Shown here: positions 27,851 to 35,491 of the stretch, in pieces | Layout of the letters: each line of letters begins with the position of its first letter | Numbering within the stretch: the first letter of the stretch is position 1 | Source of the DNA: Pseudomonadota bacterium | Lineage (GTDB): Bacteria; Pseudomonadota; Gammaproteobacteria; Burkholderiales; Burkholderiaceae_C | DNA: 53,403 bases | Assembly (NCBI GenBank): GCA_030535425.1 | Contig: JAUNHQ010000014.1 | Location: 1-53,403 of the forward strand | Reading direction: 5' to 3' | Made by a program: the position numbers and the translations under genes | The notes under the pieces: model-generated | Told to the model about the DNA's origin: nothing | The model's input: only the letters and a program-made list of their open reading frames with translations | Database searches by the model: none

Positions 27851-28480
27851 TCAGCGGCCCAGCAGGCCATGCGTGCGGGCAAAGTGCAGCGCCTGCGTAC
27901 GGCTTTTCACGCCCAGGCGGCGAAACAGCCGCCACAAATGCACTTTCACCGTGTGTTCGCTGATGGCCAGGCGCTCGGCAATGTCGCGGTTGGCCAGCCC
28001 CTCATCCAGCATGACAATGAGCTGCTTTTGCCGCTTGGACAGCTTGCCGTCGGACGGCAAGGCAGCAGCGGCATCGCCATAGCCATCGCCCTCCATCTCA
28101 TCGGCACCATCGGGTTGCAGCATGGAGCGCAAGGTCGCCGCGATTTCGGCGGCCCCTACGGATTTTTCAATGTACACATCGGCACCCGCCTGGCTGCACA
28201 GGTCTTCGGCCTCGGCAGCGGGAGAGGCCGAAATCACCGCCAGCGGCACCTCGGGGTACAAGGCCTTGAGCTGCTCTACGCCCGATGTGCCCACCGTGTC
28301 AGGCAGCTTCAAGTCCAGGCAGATCAGCTCAGGCGTGCCGCGCGTAGCCACTATTTTTTCAATGCCCGTCAGCCGGCTCATCTCTACCACTTCTGCACCT
28401 GGACGCACGCGACGCAGCAGCATGGCCAATGCATCGCGCATCAGGGGATGGTCATCAATGATGTACAGCGACACGGTCAT
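27851..28480 (-). CDS. LuxR-type (NarL/FixJ) response regulator, orphan
   Basis: 209 residues. Receiver domain 1-125 with acidic pocket D9-D10, phospho-acceptor D56 in ICLDLKLPD and Lys near 106 in YIEKSVG. HTH_LuxR at about 145-205 (LSKRQKQLIVMLDEGLANRDIAERLAISEHTVKVHLWRLFRRLGVKSRTQA region). The ATG at 28480 is preceded by AGGAGG at close spacing. No histidine kinase gene adjoins. A perfect 17-bp palindrome lies 102 bp upstream. Convergent with the uspA-MBL pair. Confidence 0.93.
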   Translation of the reverse strand: MTVSLYIIDDHPLMRDALAMLLRRVRPGAEVVEMSRLTGIEKIVATRGTPELICLDLKLPDTVGTSGVEQLKALYPEVPLAVISASPAAEAEDLCSQAGADVYIEKSVGAAEIAATLRSMLQPDGADEMEGDGYGDAAAALPSDGKLSKRQKQLIVMLDEGLANRDIAERLAISEHTVKVHLWRLFRRLGVKSRTQALHFARTHGLLGR

Positions 28481-28581
28481 TTCCTCCTGTTTTTCTATGG
28501 TCTTTGCGCCCGGCTATTTGCCTTGATGCGCAACAAATTGATAACCGTTGTTATATCGCGCCAGGGCAGAACTCAGGCCTT

Positions 28582-28598
28582 TCAGGGTGACACCCTGA
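28582..28598. promoter_or_regulatory. Perfect 17-bp palindrome upstream of the LuxR-type regulator
   Basis: TCAGGGTG-A-CACCCTGA, between the trpS stop (28614) and the regulator start (28480). No T-run follows on the minus strand, so a terminator is less likely than a protein-binding site. It may be autoregulatory; the DNA-binding specificity of the regulator is not known. Confidence 0.5.
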
Positions 28599-28613
28599 TC
28601 GCAGCAGGGGCTT

Positions 28614-29936
28614 TCAATCGCTCTGCGCGGCCTGCCACTGCGCCAGCGCAGCGGCCGCGGCTTCGGGCTGGCTGGCAGCGGGGTCAAGGTGCCCGGCCAG
28701 CGCGGGCAGGGCGGCAGCGCCTTCGGCTTGCAGGCGCTTGACGGCCTGGCCCGCGTCGCGGCCGCTGGCAAAACCCAGGCTTTGCAGCAGCACCTGGCCG
28801 CTGGCGTCGGTGAGCTTGAAGTAGAACTGGCCGTCGGCTTCGCGGTATTGCTTGAACACCGGCAGCGCGGTTTTGGCCGCCGGGGCGCTGCGGGTGGGGA
28901 AGGCGCCGGCGCTGAGCGCGCGCAGGCCCACGGCGTCGCGCAACTGGCGCATCAGCGGCGTGGCCCGCGCACGGGCCTTGGCGGCGCCGGCCTGCAAGAT
29001 GGCTTCCACCTCTTGCGGGTGGGCCATCAGGTGCTCGTAGCGCGCGCGCATGGGGGCGATTTCCTGCTCGATCCGCGCCAGCAGCTGCTGCTTGGCATCG
29101 CCCCAGGCAATGCCCTGGGCAAAGGCCTGGGCGAAGCGGGCGGTTTCTTCGGCGGTGGCAAAGGCGCGGTAGATGGCAAAAAGGGCTGAGCCTTCGGTGT
29201 CCTTGGGCTCGCCGGGCGCGCGCGAGTCGGTGACGATGCCCATGACGAGCTTGCGCAGCTGCTCGGGCGGCGTGAACAAGGGGATGGTGTTGTCGTAGCT
29301 CTTGCTCATCTTGCGCCCGTCCAGGCCGGGCAGCAGGGCCACGTGCTCGTCCACCTGGGCCTCGGGCAGGGTCAGCAGGGGCTGGCCGGCGCCGTAGAGG
29401 TGGTTGAAGCTGGCGGCAATGTCGCGCGCCATTTCGATGTGCTGCACCTGGTCGCGCCCCACGGGCACGCGGTGGGCGCCGAACATGAGGATGTCGGCCG
29501 CCATGAGCACGGGGTACATGAACAGCCCGGCGCTCACGCCGTCATCGGCCTCCGCCCCGGCGGCGGCGTTCTTGTCGAGCATGGCCTTGTAGGCATGGGC
29601 GCGGTTGAGCACGCCCTTGCCGGTGACGCAGGTCAGCAGCCAGCACAGTTCGGGGATTTCGGGGATGTCGGACTGGCGGTAGAAGGTCACGTGCTGCGGG
29701 TCAAGCCCGGCGGCCAGCCAGCAGGCGGCAATCTCCAGCGTGCTGCGTTGCACGCGGGCGGGGTCGTCGCACTTGATGAGCGCGTGGTAGTTGGCCAGGA
29801 AAAAATAGCTTTCGGTGCCCGCCTGGCGGCTGGCCTGCACGGCGGGGCGGATGGCGCCGACGTAGTTGCCCAAATGGGGCGTGCCGGTGGTGGTGATGCC
29901 GGTGAGAACGCGGGTGGGGGCGGCCATGGTGGTCAT
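28614..29936 (-). CDS. trpS: Tryptophanyl-tRNA synthetase with C-terminal YegP-like domain
   Basis: Class I synthetase charging tRNA-Trp. 440 residues against about 335 in E. coli. HIGH-type TGTPHLGNYVGAI is at residues 16-30; KMSKS is in GLDGRKMSKSYDNT near 207. The catalytic and anticodon domain ends near 335. The extra tail (about 350-405, ALPVFKQYREADGQFYFKLTDASGQVLLQSLGFAS onward, Gly-Gln-Phe-Tyr-Phe type pattern) resembles the DUF1508/YegP fold. Extended TrpS forms are known in betaproteobacteria as far as I recall. A second ATG at 29927 is possible. Followed by the site-2 protease gene upstream. Confidence 0.94.
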   Translation of the reverse strand: MTTMAAPTRVLTGITTTGTPHLGNYVGAIRPAVQASRQAGTESYFFLANYHALIKCDDPARVQRSTLEIAACWLAAGLDPQHVTFYRQSDIPEIPELCWLLTCVTGKGVLNRAHAYKAMLDKNAAAGAEADDGVSAGLFMYPVLMAADILMFGAHRVPVGRDQVQHIEMARDIAASFNHLYGAGQPLLTLPEAQVDEHVALLPGLDGRKMSKSYDNTIPLFTPPEQLRKLVMGIVTDSRAPGEPKDTEGSALFAIYRAFATAEETARFAQAFAQGIAWGDAKQQLLARIEQEIAPMRARYEHLMAHPQEVEAILQAGAAKARARATPLMRQLRDAVGLRALSAGAFPTRSAPAAKTALPVFKQYREADGQFYFKLTDASGQVLLQSLGFASGRDAGQAVKRLQAEGAAALPALAGHLDPAASQPEAAAAALAQWQAAQSD

Positions 29937-29961
29937 GCAGTATTCAAAACAGCGTGCGCCA

Positions 29962-30630
29962 TCAGCGCAGCAACAGGGAAAACGGTGTCAGCAGCAGTTG
30001 CAGCACCTGGTAAGTCAGGGCCATGACCGGCTGCATCCACAAAACGGAAAGCACGCCAGCCACGATCAGGCCCATGACGATGAAAAACCCCCACGGCTCC
30101 ACGCGCGCCAGCGCCATGGCCGCCTTGGGCGGCAGCAGGCCGGTCAGGATGCGCCCGCCATCCAGCGGCGGCAGCGGAAACATGTTCAGCGCGAACATGA
30201 CCACGTTCACCAGCACGCCCGCACGGCACATGCCCAGGAAAAACGGCTCGCGCACGCCTGCGGCACTCAGCACCAGCAGCAGCAGCGCCCAGATCAGGGC
30301 CATGACGAAGTTGCTGCCCGGCCCGGCCAGGGCCACCCAGATCATGTCGCGCCTGGGATTGCGCAGGCGGCCAAAGTTGACGGGCACGGGTTTGGCATAG
30401 CCAAACAAAAAGGCGCCGCTGGTGACGATGTACAGCAGCAAGGGCATGGCGATGGTGCCCAGCGGGTCGATGTGCTTGATGGGGTTGAGCGTCACCCGCC
30501 CCAGCATGGCGGCGGTGCTGTCGCCAAAGTAGCGTGCCGCATAGCCATGGGCAGCCTCATGCACGGTGATGGCGAAAAGCACGGGAATCGCGTAAACCGC
30601 GATGGTCTGAATGATGTTGGCAATGTCCAC
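29962..30630 (-). CDS. Site-2 protease family (M50) membrane zinc protease
   Basis: 222 residues, GTG start at 30630 (the frame opens earlier without support). Zinc-binding HEAAH is at residues 24-28 in the first helix (LFAITVHEAAHGYAARYFGD), and NMFPLPPLDGGRI carries the Asp of the NxxPxxPLDGG signature. About five hydrophobic segments. No PDZ or CBS domain, so it belongs to the compact group without RseP-type regulation. Its substrate is unknown. It lies 25 nt upstream of trpS on the same strand, so the two may be cotranscribed. Confidence 0.87.
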   Translation of the reverse strand: MDIANIIQTIAVYAIPVLFAITVHEAAHGYAARYFGDSTAAMLGRVTLNPIKHIDPLGTIAMPLLLYIVTSGAFLFGYAKPVPVNFGRLRNPRRDMIWVALAGPGSNFVMALIWALLLLVLSAAGVREPFFLGMCRAGVLVNVVMFALNMFPLPPLDGGRILTGLLPPKAAMALARVEPWGFFIVMGLIVAGVLSVLWMQPVMALTYQVLQLLLTPFSLLLR

Positions 30631-30825
30631 GGGATGGATTGTCTCAGAGCGCAAGCGCGTGCCCCGCATGGCCTGCGCCAGACATTGGCCCAGGGCGTGT
30701 TCACACCAACCGCGTCTTTCGCGCCCGGGCCGCGCTGCCCATGCCCGCAATGCCGCCCCTTGTATCGCAGGGACGTTTTCATGGCGTCATCCGCCATGCG
30801 CAGGCGGGCACTGAGGGCTGCAAGG

Positions 30826-30854
30826 CAAGAGGCATGGGGGCTTCATGCCTCTTG
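30826..30854 (-). terminator. Hairpin downstream of glutaryl-CoA dehydrogenase gene
   Basis: CAAGAGGCATG and CATGCCTCTTG form a perfect 11-bp stem with a 7-nt loop, 17 nt after the gcdH stop. No T-run follows, so it may be a weak terminator or 3' stabiliser. Confidence 0.45.
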
Positions 30855-30871
30855 GGGGCAGCCAAGCGTTT

Positions 30872-32059
30872 TCAGTTGGCAAAGGCCGCAATGCCCGTGA
30901 TGGCGCGGCCCAGGATGAGCGCGTGCACGTCGTGCGTGCCCTCGTAGGTGTTCACCACCTCCAGGTTCACCAGGTGGCGGGCCACGCCGTATTCGTCGCT
31001 GATGCCGTTGCCGCCCATCATGTCGCGCGCGGCGCGGGCAATCTCCAGCGCCTTGCCGCAGCTGTTGCGCTTCAAGATGCTGGTCAGCTCCACGGGGGCC
31101 GTGCCTTCGTCCTTCATGCGGCCCAGGCGCAGGCAGCCTTGCAGCCCTAAGCTGATGTCGGTCAGCATGTCGGCCAGCTTCTTTTGAATGAGCTGGTTGG
31201 CCGCCAGCGGGCGGCCAAACTGCTGGCGGTCCAGCACGTACTGGCGCGCGCGCAGGTAGCAGTCTTCGGCCGCGCCCAAGGCGCCCCAGGCAATGCCGTA
31301 ACGCGCGCTGTTCAGGCAGGTAAAGGGGCCTTTCAAGCCGCGCACGTCAGGAAAGGCGTTTTCCTCGGGCACGAACACCTCGTCCATCACGATCTCGCCC
31401 GTGATGGATGCGCGCAGGCCCACCTTGCCGTGGATGGCGGGGGCGGTGAGGCCCTTCATGCCTTTTTCCAGCACAAAGCCGCGTATCTGCCCGCCGTCGA
31501 CCTTGGCCCAGACCACGAACACGTCGGCAATGGGCGCGTTGGTGATCCACATCTTGCTGCCCGACAGCAGCCAGCCGCCATCGGCTTTGCGCGCGCGCGT
31601 GACCATGCTGCCGGGGTCGGAGCCGTGGTTGGGCTCGGTCAGGCCAAAGCAGCCAATCCACTCGCCGCTGGCCAGCTTGGGCAGGTATTTGCGCTTTTGC
31701 GCTTCGGTGCCGAATTCGTAGATAGGCACCATCACCAGCGAGCTTTGCACGCTCATCATGCTGCGGTAGCCCGAGTCCACGCGCTCCACTTCGCGCGCCA
31801 CCAGGCCGTAGCACACGTAGTTCAGGCCCGCGCCGCCGTACTGTTCAGGAATGCTTGGGCCCAGCAGGCCCAGCTCGCCCATTTCGCGAAAGATGGCCAC
31901 GTCCGTCGTCTCGTTGCGAAAGGCCATTTGCACGCGCGGCAGCAGCTTTTCCTGGCAATACGCGTGGGCGGCCTGCTGCACCTGGCGCTCATCGTCGGTG
32001 AGCTGGGCGTTGAGCAAAAAAGGGTCTTGCCAGTCGAATGCGGCTTTGGGGTGGGCCAT
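30872..32059 (-). CDS. gcdH: Glutaryl-CoA dehydrogenase (acyl-CoA dehydrogenase family)
   Basis: FAD enzyme converting glutaryl-CoA to crotonyl-CoA in lysine/tryptophan breakdown. 395 residues from the ATG at 32059 (GGAGA 7 nt upstream). [19 protein letters not shown] is the flavin-binding loop; [16 protein letters not shown] follows. [28 protein letters not shown] includes the Arg of the glutarate pocket, and the catalytic Glu is in [20 protein letters not shown] near residue 373. The gcdH group differs from other dehydrogenases by this C-terminal sequence. It is divergent from a LysR regulator. Confidence 0.93.
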   Translation of the reverse strand: MAHPKAAFDWQDPFLLNAQLTDDERQVQQAAHAYCQEKLLPRVQMAFRNETTDVAIFREMGELGLLGPSIPEQYGGAGLNYVCYGLVAREVERVDSGYRSMMSVQSSLVMVPIYEFGTEAQKRKYLPKLASGEWIGCFGLTEPNHGSDPGSMVTRARKADGGWLLSGSKMWITNAPIADVFVVWAKVDGGQIRGFVLEKGMKGLTAPAIHGKVGLRASITGEIVMDEVFVPEENAFPDVRGLKGPFTCLNSARYGIAWGALGAAEDCYLRARQYVLDRQQFGRPLAANQLIQKKLADMLTDISLGLQGCLRLGRMKDEGTAPVELTSILKRNSCGKALEIARAARDMMGGNGISDEYGVARHLVNLEVVNTYEGTHDVHALILGRAITGIAAFAN

Positions 32060-32144
32060 GCGTGTCTCCGGGAAAAATGGGTAAGAAGAAAGGAATGTGT
32101 CAGAAAGCGCCGGCATTGTGCCGCGCCCATGCATAGCTGTCTAA

Positions 32145-32167
32145 TATCAATCACCAATGCATTGATA
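32145..32167. promoter_or_regulatory. LysR-type operator candidate between gcdH and its LysR regulator
   Basis: TATCAAT, 9-nt spacer, ATTGATA: perfect 7-bp inverted repeat of the T-N11-A class used by LysR proteins. It lies 14 bp upstream of the regulator ATG and 85 bp upstream of gcdH, which fits autoregulation and control of gcdH. Confidence 0.7.
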
Positions 32168-32181
32168 GGCAACGAGTATTC

Positions 32182-33126
32182 ATGGAGCTTCGACACCTGC
32201 GCTACTTTTTGGCCCTGGCCGATGCGCTGCACTTTGGCCGCGCAGCCCAGCGCCTGGGCCTGAGCCAGCCGCCGCTCACGGTGGCCATCCAGCAGCTGGA
32301 AGCCGACGTGGGCGCCCCCCTGTTCACGCGCAACAGCCGCGGCGTGCAACTGACGGCTGCAGGCCAGGCGCTGGTGCCCCAGGCCCGCGCCACGCTGGAG
32401 CAGGCCGAGCAGGCGCTGCACACCGCACGTGATGCCGCCAGCGGCCAGCTGGGCCGCCTGCGCGTGGGCTTTGCCGGCACGGTGCTCTACCACGGCCTGC
32501 CTGCCATGCTGCGCCACTTGCAGGCCGAGCAGCCGCGCCTGGCCCTGGCCTTGCGCGAACTCAGCTCCAGCGAACAGGTGCTGGAGCTGCTGCACGGCCG
32601 GCTGGACGCGGGCTTTGCCCACGTGGCCCAGGTGCCCGAAGGGCTGGCCGAGGTGCCCGTGGCCAGCCAGGCTTTCGTGGCCTGCGTGCCTGCCGGACAC
32701 GCGCTGGCACGCCGCCGCACGCTGCCGCTGCACGCCCTGGCTGGCGCGCCGCTGGCCCTGGTCTCGCGCGAGGTTTCGCCCGACTACCACGCGCGCATCG
32801 TGGCGGCCTGCCAGGCGGCGGGCTTTGCGCCGCAGCCGCTGCATGAGCTGCGGCACTGGCTCAGCGTGGTGTCGCTGGTGGCGCAGGGCCTGGCCGTGGC
32901 CCTGGTGCCCGCCGCCTTGCGGCAGGCGCAGCTGGCGGGCGCAGCCTTCGTGCCGGTCAAAGACCCGCAGGGCCTGCTGCCCCGCTACGAAACCCGGTGC
33001 CTGTGGAACCCCGCGCGCGCCCAGCCCGCGCTGGCGCTGTTTCTGCAAGCCGTGCAGGCGCAGGCCAAGGCCGGTAGCATGGCTGCCTTCACCCCAAGGA
33101 GAGCTTCCCATGAACCCCCGCCATGA
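32182..33126 (+). CDS. LysR-family regulator, divergent from gcdH
   Basis: 314 residues. N-terminal winged helix-turn-helix 1-60 (MELRHLRYFLALADALHFGRAAQRLGLSQPPLTVAIQQLEA type), then two-lobed effector domain about 90-300 (GRLRVGFAGTVLYHGLPAML). Probably senses glutaryl-CoA pathway intermediates or another aromatic/dicarboxylic compound, inferred from divergent gcdH and the shared operator only. The last 17 nt overlap msrA, which starts within it after AAGGAGAG. Confidence 0.9.
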   Translation: MELRHLRYFLALADALHFGRAAQRLGLSQPPLTVAIQQLEADVGAPLFTRNSRGVQLTAAGQALVPQARATLEQAEQALHTARDAASGQLGRLRVGFAGTVLYHGLPAMLRHLQAEQPRLALALRELSSSEQVLELLHGRLDAGFAHVAQVPEGLAEVPVASQAFVACVPAGHALARRRTLPLHALAGAPLALVSREVSPDYHARIVAACQAAGFAPQPLHELRHWLSVVSLVAQGLAVALVPAALRQAQLAGAAFVPVKDPQGLLPRYETRCLWNPARAQPALALFLQAVQAQAKAGSMAAFTPRRASHEPPP

Positions 33127-33649
33127 AACCATTGCCCTGGGCAGCGGCTGCTTTTGGTGCACCGAAGCGGTGTTCAAGCAAGTGCGCGGCGTGCTGGACG
33201 TGGAAAGCGGCTACAGCAACGGCCAGGCCACGCGGCCCACGTATGAGCAGGTGTGCACCGGCGCCACCGGCTGCGCCGAAGTGGTCAAGCTGGTGTACGA
33301 CCCGGCGGTCATCGGCACGCGGCAGCTGCTGGAAATCTTCTTTCTCGTGCACGACCCCACGCAGCACAACCGCCAGGGGCACGACGTGGGCACGCAGTAC
33401 CGCAGCGGCATTTACTACACCGGCTTGGCGCAAAAAGACGTGGCTGAGGACCTGATCCGCGAGATGAGCCAAGACCCGCTGCTGGGCGCGCCCATCGTCA
33501 CCGAAGTGGCGCCGCTGGCGCATTACTTTGCGGCCGAGGAATACCACCAGGACTTTTTCGAGAAAAACCCCACCCAGGGCTACTGCTTGGCCGTGGCCGC
33601 GCCCAAGGTGGCCAAGTTCCGCCAGACTTTTGCCCAGTGGGCGCGCTGA
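33110..33649 (+). CDS. msrA: Peptide methionine sulfoxide reductase MsrA
   Basis: Reduces (S)-methionine sulfoxide in proteins. 179 residues. Active-site Cys14 is in SGCFWCTEAVF; the family motif GCFWxxE is complete. Further landmarks are GYSNGQATRPTYEQVCTG, LVHDPTQHNRQGHDVGTQYRS and AAEEYHQDFFEKNP. AAGGAGAG lies 7 nt before the ATG, inside the lysR end: the genes overlap by 17 nt, suggesting translational coupling. No msrB nearby. Confidence 0.96.
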   Translation: MNPRHETIALGSGCFWCTEAVFKQVRGVLDVESGYSNGQATRPTYEQVCTGATGCAEVVKLVYDPAVIGTRQLLEIFFLVHDPTQHNRQGHDVGTQYRSGIYYTGLAQKDVAEDLIREMSQDPLLGAPIVTEVAPLAHYFAAEEYHQDFFEKNPTQGYCLAVAAPKVAKFRQTFAQWAR

Positions 33650-34001
33650 TGGGCTGTCCCGCAGGCCAGGGCATACCATCAAACGGCTGGCTTTCAAACC
33701 GATGGCTTTCGCGCCAGGACAAAGCGCCAAGCGCAGCGACACTTAGGCGGTATCACGAAAATGGGCCACGCGGCCCTGCTGCACCGACGGAACCGCAAGC
33801 TGCTGCGGCCACAGCCATCAAAACTATATTTTTGATAGCTTAAAACCATTACCAGAAGCGCGCAAATGGCATTTTTTATTCATCTCCTTTGCCCTGCCTG
33901 ACGTGCCTCACGTGGCCGGCCTGGCGCGGCCACACCTTAGTGCCCCAGGTGCGCCGCGCGACAATACGCGCCCTCTGTCTTTGCACGCCTTTGCCGCCGC
34001 C
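33650..34001. other. Intergenic region between msrA and the CbiM-like gene
   Basis: 352 bp. It contains a dispersed repeat copy (33822-33878) and a -10-like ACAATA at 33961-33966 upstream of the CbiM-like gene. No coding frame with support. Confidence 0.5.
33822..33878 (+). repeat. Dispersed hairpin repeat, forward copy
   Basis: CTAT, 7-nt loop ATTTTTG, ATAG, then ACCATTACC and AAGCGCGCAAATGGCATTTTTT. Lies between msrA and the CbiM-like gene, both plus strand. Confidence 0.85.
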
Positions 34002-34673
34002 ATGCCTTCCTGGAACCTCATTGCCGTGATGGCCGCGCTGGCGCTGGCACTGGCGCTTCGGCCCTGGCGGCTGTTGGGCCACGCGGGGCTGCACACGCCG
34101 CTGCTGGCGGCGCTGGTCATCACACCCTGGCTGTGGGCGCTGCCCTGGCTGCATCGCATGCCCTTGCAGTTGCAGCTCTCGGGCGCCTGCCTGATGACGC
34201 TGACGCTGGGCTGGCCGCTGGCAGTGCCCGTGCTGTGCGTGGTGGCCCTGCTGTGCGGGCTGATCGCACCCATTGGCTTTGCGCAGCAGGTGGACATGGC
34301 GCTGTGGCTGGGCATTGTGCCGGCCACGCTGTCGCTGCTGCTGGGCATGGCGCTGCGCCGCTGGGCGTACAAGCATGTGTTCGTTTACATCCTGGGCCGC
34401 GCCTTTCTGGGCACGGCACTGTGCATGTTTGCCGCCGGGGCGCTGGCGCAGTGGTCGGGCCAGGCGCTGAGCGCGACAGTCGAGCCAGGCCTGGCCCTGG
34501 TGGCGCGCTGGCTGATGGCCTGGGGCGATGCGTTTTTGACGGGCATGCTGGCGGCGATTTTTGTGGCGTTCAAGCCGCAGTGGCTGGCCACGTGGTCGGA
34601 CAGGCTGTACCTGGCCCCGCCTGCAGGGGGCGTGCCGCCGCCGCGTGATCCATTCAAAAACAATAGCGAATAA
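34002..34673 (+). CDS. CbiM-like energy-coupling factor permease component
   Basis: 223 residues with about six hydrophobic helices. Hydrophobic pattern and HRMPLQLQLSGACLMTLTLGWPLA resemble the CbiM family (PF01891), S components for cobalt/nickel ECF transporters. The N-terminal metal-binding Met-His of classical CbiM is not obvious, and no ATPase (CbiO) or CbiQ gene adjoins; a lone member is typical in Betaproteobacteria, in my recollection. Its substrate is unknown. ATG at 34002 chosen over an upstream start. The last residues and stop (about from 34650) lie in a repeat copy. Confidence 0.65.
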   Translation: MPSWNLIAVMAALALALALRPWRLLGHAGLHTPLLAALVITPWLWALPWLHRMPLQLQLSGACLMTLTLGWPLAVPVLCVVALLCGLIAPIGFAQQVDMALWLGIVPATLSLLLGMALRRWAYKHVFVYILGRAFLGTALCMFAAGALAQWSGQALSATVEPGLALVARWLMAWGDAFLTGMLAAIFVAFKPQWLATWSDRLYLAPPAGGVPPPRDPFKNNSE

Positions 34674-34705
34674 CCCTTACCACAAGCGCGCAAACTGGCT
34701 TTTTG
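34656..34705 (+). repeat. Dispersed hairpin repeat, forward copy supplying a stop codon
   Basis: AAAACAATAGCG, then CCCTTACC and AAGCGCGCAAACTGGCTTTTT. The left hairpin arm is eroded. The C-terminus KNNSE and stop of the CbiM-like gene (stop 34671-34673) are encoded by it. Confidence 0.75.
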
Positions 34706-34740
34706 GCCATCTCTTCTTTTTGATTCATCGCCCTGCCCTT

Positions 34741-35436
34741 ATGGAACCTGTGCCCTCACCGTCCCGCCCACGCTTTCACCCCTTGCGCCCGCTGCTGACG
34801 GGCATGCTGGCGCTGCTGCCGCTGGCGGCAACCTTGTTTTTGCTGGTGTGGGTGACGCAGCTGGCCGCCAGCTGGCTGGGGCCATCCAGCACCTTTGGCG
34901 GCATGCTCACGCACATCGGCTTTGGGGTGGGCTCGGGCGCGACGCTGCGCTACCTGGTGGGGCTGCTGGTGCTGCTGGCGCTGGTTTATGGCTTTGGCCT
35001 GCTGGTGGAGGCGGGCCTGCAACGCGGCGTGGATCGCATGATCCAGGCGCTGATGCAGCGCATTCCCGTGGTGCGCACGGTGTACGACGTGGCGCAGCGG
35101 CTGGTGGGGCTGCTCAGTGCGCCGAAGGACGAGCGCACCAAATCGATGAAGCCGGTGTGGCTGTATTTCGGCGGCCCCCCTGCCGAGGGCGAGGCGGCCA
35201 GCACCACGGTGGTGCTGGGTCTGCTGACCACGCGCGAGCCGGTGCTGCTGGGCGGCCAGCCTTTTCACGGCGTGCTGGTGCCTACGGCGCCCGTGCCGGT
35301 GGGCGGCGGGCTGCTGTTCGTGCCCGCGCACTGGGCCGTGCCCGCCGACGTGGGCATGGAGGGCGTGACCAGCATCTACGTGTCCATGGGCGTGACGGCC
35401 AGCCAGTACCTGCCGCCTGATGCTCCCAGGCGGTAA
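34741..35436 (+). CDS. DUF502 family membrane protein
   Basis: 231 residues. Two hydrophobic helices near the N-terminus (LLTGMLALLPLAATLFLLVWV and TLRYLVGLLVLLALVYGFG), then MQRIPVVRTVYDVAQRLV and a soluble C-terminal domain with VWLYFGGPP, VLGLLTTREPV and PVPVGGGLLFVP, all conserved in DUF502. Function unknown; ubiquitous in Proteobacteria and Bacillota. It follows the CbiM-like gene after 67 nt with a repeat copy between them. Confidence 0.87.
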   Translation: MEPVPSPSRPRFHPLRPLLTGMLALLPLAATLFLLVWVTQLAASWLGPSSTFGGMLTHIGFGVGSGATLRYLVGLLVLLALVYGFGLLVEAGLQRGVDRMIQALMQRIPVVRTVYDVAQRLVGLLSAPKDERTKSMKPVWLYFGGPPAEGEAASTTVVLGLLTTREPVLLGGQPFHGVLVPTAPVPVGGGLLFVPAHWAVPADVGMEGVTSIYVSMGVTASQYLPPDAPRR

Positions 35437-35491
35437 ACGCTGATGGCGCCTGTCAGGCGCGGGCCGGCTGGCGGCGGCGCACACAGGCCGC

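Noticed and set aside
35440-35475. Palindrome GCGCCTGTCAGGCGC after DUF502 as a terminator
   Set aside because: Short stem, single-base loop and no T-run; could be chance in high-GC DNA.
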